Origin: Dechloromonas sp. UBA6271
GTDB lineage: Bacteria; Pseudomonadota; Gammaproteobacteria; Burkholderiales; Rhodocyclaceae
Length of the DNA: 26,568 bases
Direction of reading: 5' to 3'
Assembly (NCBI GenBank): GCA_002440665.1
Contig: DJUX01000031.1
Span: forward strand, 1 to 26,568
Part shown: positions 1 to 6,778 of the stretch, piece after piece
How positions within the stretch are numbered: the stretch's first letter is position 1
How the letters are laid out: the number at the start of each line of letters is the position of its first letter
Made by a program: the position numbers and the translations under genes
Notes under the pieces: model-generated
Database searches by the model: none
What the model saw: the letters and a program-made list of their open reading frames with translations, nothing else
Told to the model about the DNA's origin: nothing

Positions 1-57
1 TCTTGAAAACCGGCGTGGGGAAACCCATCGTGAGTTCGAATCTCACCGGACCCGCCA
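1..57 (+). tRNA. tRNA-Ser (anticodon UGA), 3' part
   Basis: Only the 3' portion lies in the window. The first base closes the anticodon stem, the loop CTTGAAA spans 2-8 with anticodon TGA at 4-6, and ACCGG (9-13) is the 3' side of that stem. A long variable arm (14-29, with TGGGG AAA CCCA-like pairing) marks a class II tRNA. The T arm is GTGAG-TTCGAAT-CTCAC (30-46). The acceptor strand ends with an encoded CCA at 55-57. The anticodon and long variable arm fit serine (UCN codons). The 5' half is outside the window. Confidence 0.92.
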
Positions 58-59
58 GT

Positions 60-76
60 TCTACCTCGCAGGTAGA
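60..76 (+). other. small hairpin after the tRNA gene
   Basis: TCTACCT-CGC-AGGTAGA forms a perfect 7-bp stem with a 3-nt loop just after the tRNA CCA end. It is not followed by a T-run, so it is a weak terminator candidate at best. It could help define the tRNA 3' trailer. Confidence 0.35.
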
Positions 77-124
77 TCAAAATTCTCGCTTGTTCCGTAC
101 GCTGAACGTGCCACCGATTCCGGG

Positions 125-580
125 TCAATCAGCGCTGCTTGGACGTACGGCATCGGCCCAGCAGTTCGGGGTTTCGTAGAGGCGAACGCGTTCGAGTTGC
201 AGCTGGTTGCCGTAGGTGTCGCGGTAAACCGCGTTCAGACGGTCGAAAGCGATTCGCGCCAGATTCTCCGCGGTCGGGACGCGGTCGAGGATGACCGTCT
301 TGTGCCCGGGCAGCGAGTTCAGGAAGTCTACGATGGCACTGTCGCCAGCGAATGCCAGAAAGGCGTGGTCCCACTCGTCGACCAAATGTGCCTTGGCCAG
401 GTCCTTGACCTGCGAAAAATCCATGACCATGCCGTTGGCGGCGTCGCCGGCCTTGTCGATGATGTTTCCCGACAGCGAGATTTCGATGATGTAGCGGTGG
501 CCGTGCAGATGCCGGCACTGGCTGCGATGGTCGGGGATGCGGTGGCCCGCGTCGAATTCGAGGCGGCGGGTGATCAGCAT
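125..580 (-). CDS. queD: 6-carboxytetrahydropterin synthase QueD
   Basis: A 151-aa cytosolic enzyme of the PTPS/QueD family. It would convert 7,8-dihydroneopterin triphosphate to 6-carboxy-tetrahydropterin in queuosine and 7-deazaguanine synthesis. Visible family marks are the zinc histidines H13, H26 and H28 (FDAGHR and CRHLHGH), the catalytic cysteine C22, and the WDHAFL segment near residue 70. A C-terminal ETPNCWA stretch carries the usual glutamate. The length is slightly above the E. coli protein (about 120 aa), as in many beta-proteobacterial versions. The gene is divergent from the radical SAM gene at 625 with a 44-bp gap. No queC, queE or queF lies in this window, so the pathway context cannot be seen. 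Confidence 0.9.
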   Translation of the reverse strand: MLITRRLEFDAGHRIPDHRSQCRHLHGHRYIIEISLSGNIIDKAGDAANGMVMDFSQVKDLAKAHLVDEWDHAFLAFAGDSAIVDFLNSLPGHKTVILDRVPTAENLARIAFDRLNAVYRDTYGNQLQLERVRLYETPNCWADAVRPSSAD

Positions 581-612
581 GGTGGATTCGTCTTTTAAGA
601 GGTCGCGGATTA

Positions 613-618
613 TACAAT
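613..618 (+). promoter_or_regulatory. -10-like box for the radical SAM gene
   Basis: TACAAT matches the sigma70 -10 consensus at 5 of 6 positions. Its first base is exactly 12 nt before the A of the ATG at 625, the distance expected if transcription starts on the start codon. No convincing -35 was found; GTCTTT at about 590 is poor. Confidence 0.4.
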
Positions 619-624
619 GGAGCC

Positions 625-1461
625 ATGCTGACGATCGAAGACCACCGGCGCGACAGTGCCGGAATGCGCTATGTCTATCCCGTGGTTTCCCGCAGGGCGG
701 GCGGGGTGTCGGTGGGCATCAATTTGAACGTCAATAACGCCTGCAACTGGGCCTGCGTCTATTGCCAGGTCGACAACCTGACCCGCGGCGGACCGCCGCC
801 GATCGACCTCGACCTGCTCGAACGGGAGTTGGCGGCGTTTCTGGAAGACGCATTGCACGGCGATTTCATGGCGCGCCAGGTTCCCGCAGATGCGCAGCGT
901 CTGGAGGATATCGCTTTTTCAGGGAACGGCGAACCGACGAGTGCCACCGAGTTTCCCGAGGCGGTCCAGCGTGTGCGCAGCGTGTTGCAGCGTTACGGTC
1001 TGGCCGGAAAGTTGCCGGTGCGGCTGATTACCAACGGCAGCATGTTGCATCGTCCGGGGGTGCAGGAAGGTATCAGTGTGCTGGGCGAGTTGGGCGGCGA
1101 GGTCTGGTTCAAGGTCGATCGTGCGACGGCCGACGAGGTCGCGGCGATCAACGGTGTGCCGCTGGAGGCCGAAAAAGTCCGGCGCAATCTGGCCACGTGT
1201 GCCGGCTTGGCGCCAACCTGGGTGCAGACCTGCTGGTTTGCGCTGGATGGCCAGGCGCCTGACGCCGCGGCACGCGATGCCTATTGCGCACTGCTTAAGC
1301 CGCTGGCGGCTAGTCTGGCCGGCGTTCATCTCTACGGGCTGGCGCGGCCGTCGCTGCAGCCGGCTGCGCCCCGCCTGACGCGCCTGGCGGCGGAAGAACT
1401 CGAAATCTTTGCCGCGGAGATCCGAAAAAAAACAGGCATCCGGGTGGTGGTTTCCCCGTGA
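625..1461 (+). CDS. radical SAM protein of unknown function
   Basis: A 278-aa protein with a radical SAM cluster motif C40-x3-C44-x2-C47 (ACNWACVYCQ), which binds a [4Fe-4S] cluster and SAM. It also has an SGNGEPT motif at 99-105, typical of the COG0731-type (TYW1/wyosine-related) branch. The N-terminal VVSRRAGGVSVGINLN stretch and the ITNGSML segment fit that branch. It lies divergently beside queD, but the sequence does not look like QueE: the cysteine spacing and the length differ. The substrate is therefore unknown. The start at 625 is supported by the conserved-looking IEDHRRDSAG stretch before M14. A GGAG at 619-622 is only 2 nt from the ATG and too close to act normally, so the mRNA may be leaderless. 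Confidence 0.85.
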   Translation: MLTIEDHRRDSAGMRYVYPVVSRRAGGVSVGINLNVNNACNWACVYCQVDNLTRGGPPPIDLDLLERELAAFLEDALHGDFMARQVPADAQRLEDIAFSGNGEPTSATEFPEAVQRVRSVLQRYGLAGKLPVRLITNGSMLHRPGVQEGISVLGELGGEVWFKVDRATADEVAAINGVPLEAEKVRRNLATCAGLAPTWVQTCWFALDGQAPDAAARDAYCALLKPLAASLAGVHLYGLARPSLQPAAPRLTRLAAEELEIFAAEIRKKTGIRVVVSP

Positions 1462-1480
1462 CGCCTGCTGTTGCGGTCGA

Positions 1481-1496
1481 CGGCCTTTTTAGGCCG
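1481..1496. terminator. weak hairpin between convergent genes
   Basis: CGGCC-TTTTTA-GGCCG forms a 5-bp stem with a 6-nt loop in the 39-bp gap between the convergent radical SAM and XRE genes. There is no T-run on the 3' side of either strand, so termination is only a possibility. Confidence 0.3.
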
Positions 1497-1500
1497 AATT

Positions 1501-1806
1501 TCAGGCAGCCTTCTTGCCCTTGCTGCGGGCCGATTTTTTGAGCGACTTGTAAAGCTCCGGTTCCTGCGCCTTCAGGTATTCGATCACGTCCCAGTCCTCA
1601 CGCTTGATCGACTTGATGTCGATTTGCTCAACATGCACCAGGCGCAGAAGCTCGCGCACCGGCTTGGGCATGTTGCGCCCGCTTTCATAGCGTGAACCGC
1701 CGCTTTGCGTCACGCCGAGGGTGGACCAGAATTGTTGCTGATTGAGGCCGAGTTTGCGCCGGATTTCACGGGCATCGATTTTTTCAATGGTTTTTACAGT
1801 TGTCAT
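1501..1806 (-). CDS. small XRE-type helix-turn-helix regulator
   Basis: A 101-aa DNA-binding protein. Residues about 11-55 read as a helix-turn-helix of the XRE/Cro type (AREIRRKLGLNQQQFWSTLGV, then TQSGGSRYESGRNMP), the usual pattern in which the second helix starts at QQQF and the SRYESG segment follows recognition. The rest is a short helix and a very basic tail (KSLKKSARSKGKKAA). No ligand domain is visible and no toxin-like partner lies beside it. The start is the ATG at 1806, preceded by a GGAGAG-type ribosome site on the minus strand. Possible operator half-sites lie at 1832-1869. The target is not known; self-regulation is a reasonable guess. Confidence 0.8.
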   Translation of the reverse strand: MTTVKTIEKIDAREIRRKLGLNQQQFWSTLGVTQSGGSRYESGRNMPKPVRELLRLVHVEQIDIKSIKREDWDVIEYLKAQEPELYKSLKKSARSKGKKAA

Positions 1807-1831
1807 CTCTACTCTCCATCCGCCAGTGTTT

Positions 1832-1869
1832 TAGGCTTACCCAAGCATCCTAGCGGCTTATGACTTAGG
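1832..1869. promoter_or_regulatory. candidate operator: regularly spaced TAGG/CCTA half-sites
   Basis: TAGG at 1832-1835, CCTA at 1849-1852 and TAGG at 1866-1869 alternate in orientation with a 17-nt repeat distance. They sit just upstream of the XRE gene start (1806, minus strand). Dyads of this kind fit a dimeric regulator such as the XRE protein. This is pattern evidence only. Confidence 0.3.
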
Positions 1870-1937
1870 TAATATAAAGAATTGTATAGCCTGTTATGAC
1901 GATGGACAAGTGCCAATGCCATAAGTTTCGTCGGAAT

Positions 1938-2020
1938 GGATTGGGGAAAACCCCATGGTTTTCAGGGCTTAGGTTTGCGGTCCGCTGGCAGGATCGCCAC
2001 GTCCGGTGCTTCCCCAATCC
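1938..2020 (+). other. candidate structured 5' region upstream of the CBS gene
   Basis: GGATTGGGGAA (1938-1948) is perfectly complementary to TTCCCCAATCC (2010-2020), giving an 11-bp stem enclosing 61 nt. Inside and overlapping are GAAAACC-CCAT-GGTTTTC (1946-1963, 7 bp) and TGGC-AGGATC-GCCA (1986-1999). The outer stem and the first hairpin share 1946-1948, so they compete at the edge. It matches no riboswitch class I recognise. The rest of the 1807-2075 gap holds AT-rich sequence and the presumed divergent promoters. Confidence 0.35.
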
Positions 2021-2075
2021 GGCCGGATGCTCTAACATCTGTTGATCAATAATCCACAATTTCCGGAGAGACATC

Positions 2076-2522
2076 ATGCAGGTCAGGGAGATCATTCAAC
2101 TCAAGGGCGGCACCTTGTACACCGCAACTCCCCAACAGCCCCTCGCCACGGCCATTGACACCATGGCGGAGCTCGATGTCGGATCGCTGGTGGTCATGGA
2201 GGCCGGCAAGATGGCCGGCATGCTGACCTTCCGCGAAGTGCTGCAGGCGATGAAGCAGCACGATTCCTGTCCGGTCGGCGTGACGGTCGGCGACGTCATG
2301 GTCAAGAATCCGGTGACGGCTTTCCCTGACATGCAGGCCAACGACCTGCGGCGCCTGATGATCGAAAAGCACTCGCGCTACCTGCCGGTGATCGACGGCG
2401 ATACGCTGATGGGGGTCATTTCCTTCCTCGACGTCGCCAAGGCGGTGCTCGAAGAGCAGAGCTTCGAAAACAAGATGCTCAAGAACTACATCAAGAACTG
2501 GCCGGACGAGCCGCAGGGCTGA
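2076..2522 (+). CDS. CBS-domain pair protein
   Basis: A 148-aa soluble protein made almost entirely of two CBS domains, roughly residues 8-63 and 73-130. The DVGSLVVME and SRYLPVIDGDTLMGVISFLDV segments are typical. Tandem CBS pairs bind adenosine nucleotides (AMP, ATP, SAM) and usually act as sensors. No effector domain is attached, so the output is unknown. The gene has a good ribosome site (CCGGAGAG before the ATG at 2076) and stands alone: a structured gap lies upstream and a strong terminator downstream, so it is probably a single-gene transcript. Confidence 0.88.
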   Translation: MQVREIIQLKGGTLYTATPQQPLATAIDTMAELDVGSLVVMEAGKMAGMLTFREVLQAMKQHDSCPVGVTVGDVMVKNPVTAFPDMQANDLRRLMIEKHSRYLPVIDGDTLMGVISFLDVAKAVLEEQSFENKMLKNYIKNWPDEPQG

Positions 2523-2536
2523 ATGGGTTGAACCAG

Positions 2537-2561
2537 AAAAGGCGGCTGCGGCCGCCTTTTT
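2537..2561 (+). terminator. intrinsic terminator after the CBS gene
   Basis: AAAAGGCGGC-TGCG-GCCGCCTTTT is a perfect 10-bp stem with a tetraloop, and the T-run continues to 2561. It lies 15 nt after the CBS stop codon. The A/T symmetry means it may work in both directions. Confidence 0.88.
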
Positions 2562-2675
2562 GCATTTCCGGCAGATCGTTAACGTAGTTCACGGCCCGGT
2601 TGCGGTCGACGCTCCGGGTGAGGGCTTTTTGCCCGGCATGGTAAACTGCCGGTTTCGCTTTCGAATGCCCTTTCC

Positions 2676-3776
2676 ATGTCCGGCAATACTTTTGGCACCC
2701 TGTTTACCGTCACTTCGTTCGGCGAATCGCACGGCCCGGCAATCGGTTGCGTGGTGGATGGCTGCCCGCCGGGGCTGGCGCTCGATGCGACCGACATCCA
2801 GGCCGAACTCGATCGCCGCAAGCCGGGTACCTCGCGGCATGTGACCCAACGCCGCGAGCCGGATGAGGTCGAGATTCTCTCCGGCGTTTTCGAAGGAAAA
2901 ACCACGGGAACGCCAATCGCCCTGCTGATCCGCAATCAGGACCAGCGCAGCAAGGATTACGGCAATATCGCCGAGACTTTCCGCCCCGGCCATGCCGATT
3001 ACACCTATACGCAGAAATACGGTTTCCGTGACTACCGTGGCGGTGGCCGCTCGTCGGCGCGCGAGACCGCGGTGCGCGTCGCGGCCGGGGCGATCGCCCG
3101 CAAGTGGCTGCTGGAGCGCTACGGCGTGAGCATCCGCGGCTGGATGAGCGCGCTCGGGCCAATCGAGATCCCCTTCGTTTCTGCCGATGACATTGACGGC
3201 AATGCCTTCTTCGCGCCGAATGCCGGGCTGGTGCCGGAACTGGAAAACTACATGGACAGCCTGCGCAAGTCACTCGATTCGGTCGGCGCCAGGATTACCG
3301 TCGCCGCGACCGGTGTTCCACCGGGTTGGGGCGAGCCGGTTTACGACCGGCTGGACGCTGAAATCGCCTACGCGATGATGGGCATCAACGCCGTCAAGGG
3401 GGTCGAAGTCGGTGCCGGATTTGCGTCCGTGGCGCAAAAGGGGAGCGAACACAGCGACGAAATGACCCCGGAAGGTTTCGTCACCAACCACGCCGGTGGC
3501 GTTCTCGGCGGGATTTCCACCGGTCAGGACATCGTCGTCAATATGGCGATCAAGCCGACTTCGTCGATTGCCCAGCCGCGCCGCTCGATCGACAGCCAGG
3601 GTAATGCCATCGAGGTGGCTACCCAGGGGCGGCATGATCCCTGTGTCGGCATTCGTGCGACGCCGATTGCTGAAGCCATGCTGGCGTTGGTGCTGATGGA
3701 TCACGCCCTGCGTTACCGGGCGCAATGTGGCGATGTCATTTGCCAAACACCGCGCATTCCGGGAAAAATCGCGTAA
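2676..3776 (+). CDS. aroC: chorismate synthase
   Basis: A 366-aa cytosolic enzyme, the usual size. It converts 5-enolpyruvylshikimate-3-phosphate to chorismate, using reduced FMN, as the last shikimate-pathway step feeding Trp, Phe, Tyr and folate. Family marks are the N-terminal SGNTFGTLFTVTSFGESHG, the KYGFRDYRGGGRSSARETA segment near residue 110, and GGVLGGISTGQDI followed by AIKPTSSI near 275-295. The ATG at 2676 is the start seen across the family, but no clear ribosome site precedes it (GCCCTTTCC). A TAAACT box at 2642 may be a -10. A DUF465 gene follows after 55 bp. Confidence 0.96.
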   Translation: MSGNTFGTLFTVTSFGESHGPAIGCVVDGCPPGLALDATDIQAELDRRKPGTSRHVTQRREPDEVEILSGVFEGKTTGTPIALLIRNQDQRSKDYGNIAETFRPGHADYTYTQKYGFRDYRGGGRSSARETAVRVAAGAIARKWLLERYGVSIRGWMSALGPIEIPFVSADDIDGNAFFAPNAGLVPELENYMDSLRKSLDSVGARITVAATGVPPGWGEPVYDRLDAEIAYAMMGINAVKGVEVGAGFASVAQKGSEHSDEMTPEGFVTNHAGGVLGGISTGQDIVVNMAIKPTSSIAQPRRSIDSQGNAIEVATQGRHDPCVGIRATPIAEAMLALVLMDHALRYRAQCGDVICQTPRIPGKIA

Positions 3777-3831
3777 AATCCAGAGCTTTTTTGCCGCTCG
3801 TCGAGCGAAATTGCCGTAAAGGGAGCGTTTC

Positions 3832-4098
3832 ATGCAAGTCGATCACCACGATCTCCATCACGAATTTCCGGAATTTGCCGACGCGATTCATGCGCTGAAG
3901 ACCGGCAATGCCCACTTCGCCAAGCTGTTCGCCAGCTACCATCGTCTGACCGGCAAGGTCGAGGATCTCGAAGAGAATGACATGCCGGTGGCCGATTTCA
4001 CTATCGAGGACATGAAGAAACAGCGCGTCCAACTCAAGGACGAGCTCTACCACATGCTGCTCGCCTTCCGCGCCGGCCAGCAGTCCGTCGGGGCCTAA
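3832..4098 (+). CDS. YdcH/DUF465 family small protein
   Basis: An 88-aa helical, charged protein. The segment from about residue 12 to 80 (EFADAIHALKTGNAHFAKLFASYHRL, then a long acidic/basic helix) fits the DUF465 (YdcH/SlyX-like) family, whose function is not established. Good ribosome site AAAGGGAG before the ATG at 3832. A TAAAAT -10-like box at 3774-3779 overlaps the aroC stop codon, so the gene may have its own promoter. No membrane segment or signal peptide. Confidence 0.85.
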   Translation: MQVDHHDLHHEFPEFADAIHALKTGNAHFAKLFASYHRLTGKVEDLEENDMPVADFTIEDMKKQRVQLKDELYHMLLAFRAGQQSVGA

Positions 4099-4118
4099 AC
4101 AGCCCCGTTGCCCGACGG
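4085..4118 (+). repeat. inverted repeat across the ydcH-like stop codon
   Basis: CCGTCGGG (4085-4092) and CCCGACGG (4111-4118) are perfect 8-bp complements. An alternative inner hairpin, GGGGC-CTAAACA-GCCCC (4090-4106), competes with it. The stop codon TAA (4096-4098) lies in the loop. No T-run follows, so it is not a standard terminator. Confidence 0.5.
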
Positions 4119-4145
4119 TGCATCCGGTAAAATCGCTGGATGCAC
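4118..4145 (+). promoter_or_regulatory. dyad enclosing the -10 box and start codon of the MFS gene
   Basis: GTGCATCC (4118-4125) and GGATGCAC (4138-4145) are perfect 8-bp complements with a 12-nt spacer. The spacer holds a -10-like TAAAAT (4128-4133). The MFS start ATG (4140-4142) lies inside the right arm and is exactly 12 nt from the first base of the box, the leaderless spacing. It could be an operator over the promoter, or a hairpin in read-through mRNA hiding the start codon. Confidence 0.4.
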
Positions 4146-5327
4146 GCTCTGCCTTACTGGCGCCTCTCGGGCTATTATTTTTTCTATTTTGCCTTCATCG
4201 GCGCTTTCTCGCCGTATTTCGGGCTCTATCTCCAATCCCTGAATTTTTCGGCCTGGGACATCGGCCTGCTGATGTCACAGATGCAGTTGATGCGCCTGTT
4301 CGGCCCCAATCTGTGGGGCTGGCTGGCTGACCGTTTCGGCCGGCGCATGGCAATCATCCGTCTGGCCGCAGTCGCCGGGCTGGCCGGGTTCACCGCCTTT
4401 TTCTGGCTCGATAAACTGGGCGGCATGCTGGTGGCGATGGCGGTCATCGCCTTCTTCTGGAGCGCCGCGCTGCCGCTGGTCGAGACGCTGACCTTCGACC
4501 ACCTGCGCGAGGAGCGCAGGCGTTACAGCCGTATCCGCCTGTGGGGGTCGATCGGCTTCATCGTCGCCGTGCTGGGCACTGGCGCCGTCCTCGATGTGCT
4601 GCCGCTGACCGGTGTGCTGTGGGTGTGCTGGGTAATCCTGGCCGGCATCCTGGTGCTCGCTGCCATTTTGCCCGATGCCCCTGCGGCGCCGCACCCTCCC
4701 GGCAGCCTGCCGGTTGCCGACATCCTCCGACAGCCGCGCGTGCGGGCATTGCTGGCAGCATGCTTTGCCATGTCGGCCGCCCATGGCGCGCTCTATGTCT
4801 TCTATTCCATTCATCTTGCCGATAACGGTTACAGCAAGGCCGAAGTTGGCGGCTTGTGGTCGCTCGGGGTGCTGGCGGAAATTGTTGTCTTCATGCTGAT
4901 GGCGCGGCTGGTGCAGCGCTATTCGCTGCGCCTGTTGCTGCTGGCTAGTTTCGCCGCTGCCGTACTGCGTTTTCTGCTGATCGGCTGGGGTGTCGAGTCG
5001 CTGGCGGTGATGGTGGTGGCGCAACTGATGCACGGTCTCACGTTCGGCGCCTACCATGCCGCGGCCATCGCCGCGGTCAATCTCTGGTTTCCCGGCCGCG
5101 CTCAGGGCCGGGGGCAGGCGCTGTATTCCAGCATTTCCTTCGGCGCCGGCGGGTTGCTCGGCGGGCTGATCAGCGGCTGGACCTGGGATGGCATCGGCGC
5201 CGGCTGGACCTATACGCTCGGCTCGGTCTTCGCGCTGATCGGCTTTTTGCTGGTCTGGCGCTGGGTGCGCGAGCCTGTTGCGGTCGACGCCGCCAGCGAG
5301 GCAAAAACCGCCGATCCTGTGCCATAA
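4140..5327 (+). CDS. MFS transporter (MFS_1-like, HcaT-type)
   Basis: A 395-aa integral membrane protein with about 12 hydrophobic segments, the usual major facilitator size. The first helix starts at once (PYWRLSGYYFFYFAFIGAFSPYFGLYL), as in the MFS_1-like/HcaT (phenylpropionate permease) branch. The classic loop 2-3 motif is seen as GWLADRFGRRMA near residues 60-71. The substrate is unknown. The C-terminal tail is short and acidic. No ribosome site is visible before the ATG at 4140, and the start lies within an inverted repeat. It ends 32 bp before leuC but need not share its transcript. Confidence 0.85.
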   Translation: MHALPYWRLSGYYFFYFAFIGAFSPYFGLYLQSLNFSAWDIGLLMSQMQLMRLFGPNLWGWLADRFGRRMAIIRLAAVAGLAGFTAFFWLDKLGGMLVAMAVIAFFWSAALPLVETLTFDHLREERRRYSRIRLWGSIGFIVAVLGTGAVLDVLPLTGVLWVCWVILAGILVLAAILPDAPAAPHPPGSLPVADILRQPRVRALLAACFAMSAAHGALYVFYSIHLADNGYSKAEVGGLWSLGVLAEIVVFMLMARLVQRYSLRLLLLASFAAAVLRFLLIGWGVESLAVMVVAQLMHGLTFGAYHAAAIAAVNLWFPGRAQGRGQALYSSISFGAGGLLGGLISGWTWDGIGAGWTYTLGSVFALIGFLLVWRWVREPVAVDAASEAKTADPVP

Positions 5328-5328
5328 T
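5323..5328 (+). promoter_or_regulatory. possible -10 box for the leu operon
   Basis: CATAAT matches the -10 consensus at 5 of 6 positions and lies in the first AT-rich stretch before leuC (5360). It overlaps the MFS stop codon. No good -35 is visible at 16-18 nt, so the assignment is weak. Confidence 0.25.
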
Positions 5329-5359
5329 TAAATGCTTTACGGCCCATTCGAAGCGCTCC

Positions 5360-6766
5360 ATGTCGAAGACACTTTACGACAAACTCTGGGAGAACCATGT
5401 CGTCCATCAGGAAGCTGATGGCACGGCCCTCCTTTATATTGACCGTCACCTGGTGCACGAAGTGACCAGCCCGCAGGCCTTCGAGGGCCTCAAGCTGGCC
5501 GGCCGCAAGGCGTGGCGCGTCTCCTCCATCGTCGCTACGGCCGACCACAATACGCCGACCGACCACTGGGACGAGGGGATTAAGGACCCGGTTTCGCGTC
5601 AGCAGGTCGAAACGCTGGATGCCAACATCCGCGAAGTCGGCGCGCTGGCCTATTTCCCGTTCAAGGATCCGAAGCAGGGCATCGTGCACGTCGTCGGTCC
5701 GGAAAACGGCGCGACGCTGCCGGGGATGACCGTGGTCTGTGGCGACTCGCATACCTCGACGCACGGCGCCTTCGCCTGTCTGGCGCACGGCATCGGCACC
5801 TCGGAAGTCGAGCACGTGCTGGCCACGCAATGCCTGTTGCAGAAGAAGTCGAAGACCATGCTGATCGCCGTCGACGGCAAGCTGGGCAAGGGCGTCACCG
5901 CCAAGGACGTGGCGCTGGCCATCATCGGCACCATCGGCACGGCCGGCGGCAACGGCTATGCCATCGAATTCGGCGGCAGCGCGATTCGTGGCCTGAGCAT
6001 GGAAGGGCGCATGACCCTGTGCAACATGGCCATCGAGGGTGGCGCCCGGATGGGCTTCGTTGCGGTCGACGACACCACGATCAATTATTTGAAGGGCCGC
6101 CCCTTCTCGCCGAAGGGCGAGATCTGGGACCTGGCCGTCGCCTACTGGCGTACGCTGCATTCCGATGCCGGCGCGCAGTTCGACCGCGTCGTCACGCTGA
6201 AGGCCGAAGATATTCGTCCGCAAGTGACCTGGGGTACTTCGCCGGAAATGGTCGTCGCCATCGACGCCGTCGTGCCCGATCCGGCCAAGCAGGCCGATCC
6301 GGTCAAGCGCGAGGGCATGGAACGCGCCCTGCAGTACATGGGCCTGAATCCGAATACGCCGATCAAGCAGATCGCCATCGACAAGGTCTTCATCGGTTCC
6401 TGCACCAACTCGCGCATCGAGGATCTGCGGGAAGCCGCCTCGGTCCTTAAGGGACGTCACGTTGCCGCCAACGTCAAGCTGGCGCTGGCCGTGCCGGGTT
6501 CCGGCTTGGTCAAGCGCCAGGCCGAGGCCGAAGGGCTCGACAAGGTTTTCATCGCCGCCGGTTTCGAATGGCGCGAACCAGGTTGCTCGATGTGCCTGGC
6601 GATGAATGCCGATCGTCTGGAGCCCGGCGAGCGTTGTGCTTCGACCTCCAACCGTAATTTCGAAGGCCGTCAGGGCCCCGGCGGGCGGACGCATCTCGTC
6701 AGTCCGGCGATGGCGGCGGCGGCGGCGATTGCTGGGCGCTTTGCCGACGTGCGCGACGTGCTGTAA
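5360..6766 (+). CDS. leuC: 3-isopropylmalate dehydratase large subunit
   Basis: A 468-aa aconitase-type subunit, the usual size. With LeuD it isomerises 2-isopropylmalate to 3-isopropylmalate in leucine synthesis. The [4Fe-4S] ligands are visible as C348 (GSCTNS) and C409/C412 (PGCSMC). Substrate-side motifs include GDSHTSTHGAFACLAHGIGTSE near residues 130-150. It is the first gene of the leuC-ecn-leuD-leuB group. The stop codon (6764-6766) overlaps the ribosome site of the next small gene. No strong ribosome site precedes leuC. Confidence 0.97.
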   Translation: MSKTLYDKLWENHVVHQEADGTALLYIDRHLVHEVTSPQAFEGLKLAGRKAWRVSSIVATADHNTPTDHWDEGIKDPVSRQQVETLDANIREVGALAYFPFKDPKQGIVHVVGPENGATLPGMTVVCGDSHTSTHGAFACLAHGIGTSEVEHVLATQCLLQKKSKTMLIAVDGKLGKGVTAKDVALAIIGTIGTAGGNGYAIEFGGSAIRGLSMEGRMTLCNMAIEGGARMGFVAVDDTTINYLKGRPFSPKGEIWDLAVAYWRTLHSDAGAQFDRVVTLKAEDIRPQVTWGTSPEMVVAIDAVVPDPAKQADPVKREGMERALQYMGLNPNTPIKQIAIDKVFIGSCTNSRIEDLREAASVLKGRHVAANVKLALAVPGSGLVKRQAEAEGLDKVFIAAGFEWREPGCSMCLAMNADRLEPGERCASTSNRNFEGRQGPGGRTHLVSPAMAAAAAIAGRFADVRDVL

Positions 6767-6778
6767 GGAGAGAGTGTC

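Noticed and set aside
1501..2522. Toxin-antitoxin reading of the XRE gene and its neighbour
   Set aside because: The divergent neighbour is a normal CBS-domain protein and the other neighbour a radical SAM enzyme; no toxin-like small gene is adjacent.
5210..6694. Long open frame on the minus strand opposite leuC (494 codons)
   Set aside because: It mirrors leuC almost end to end, its product is rich in Arg/His/Asp/Gly with no recognisable motif, and such frames are common opposite GC-rich genes. leuC is certain.
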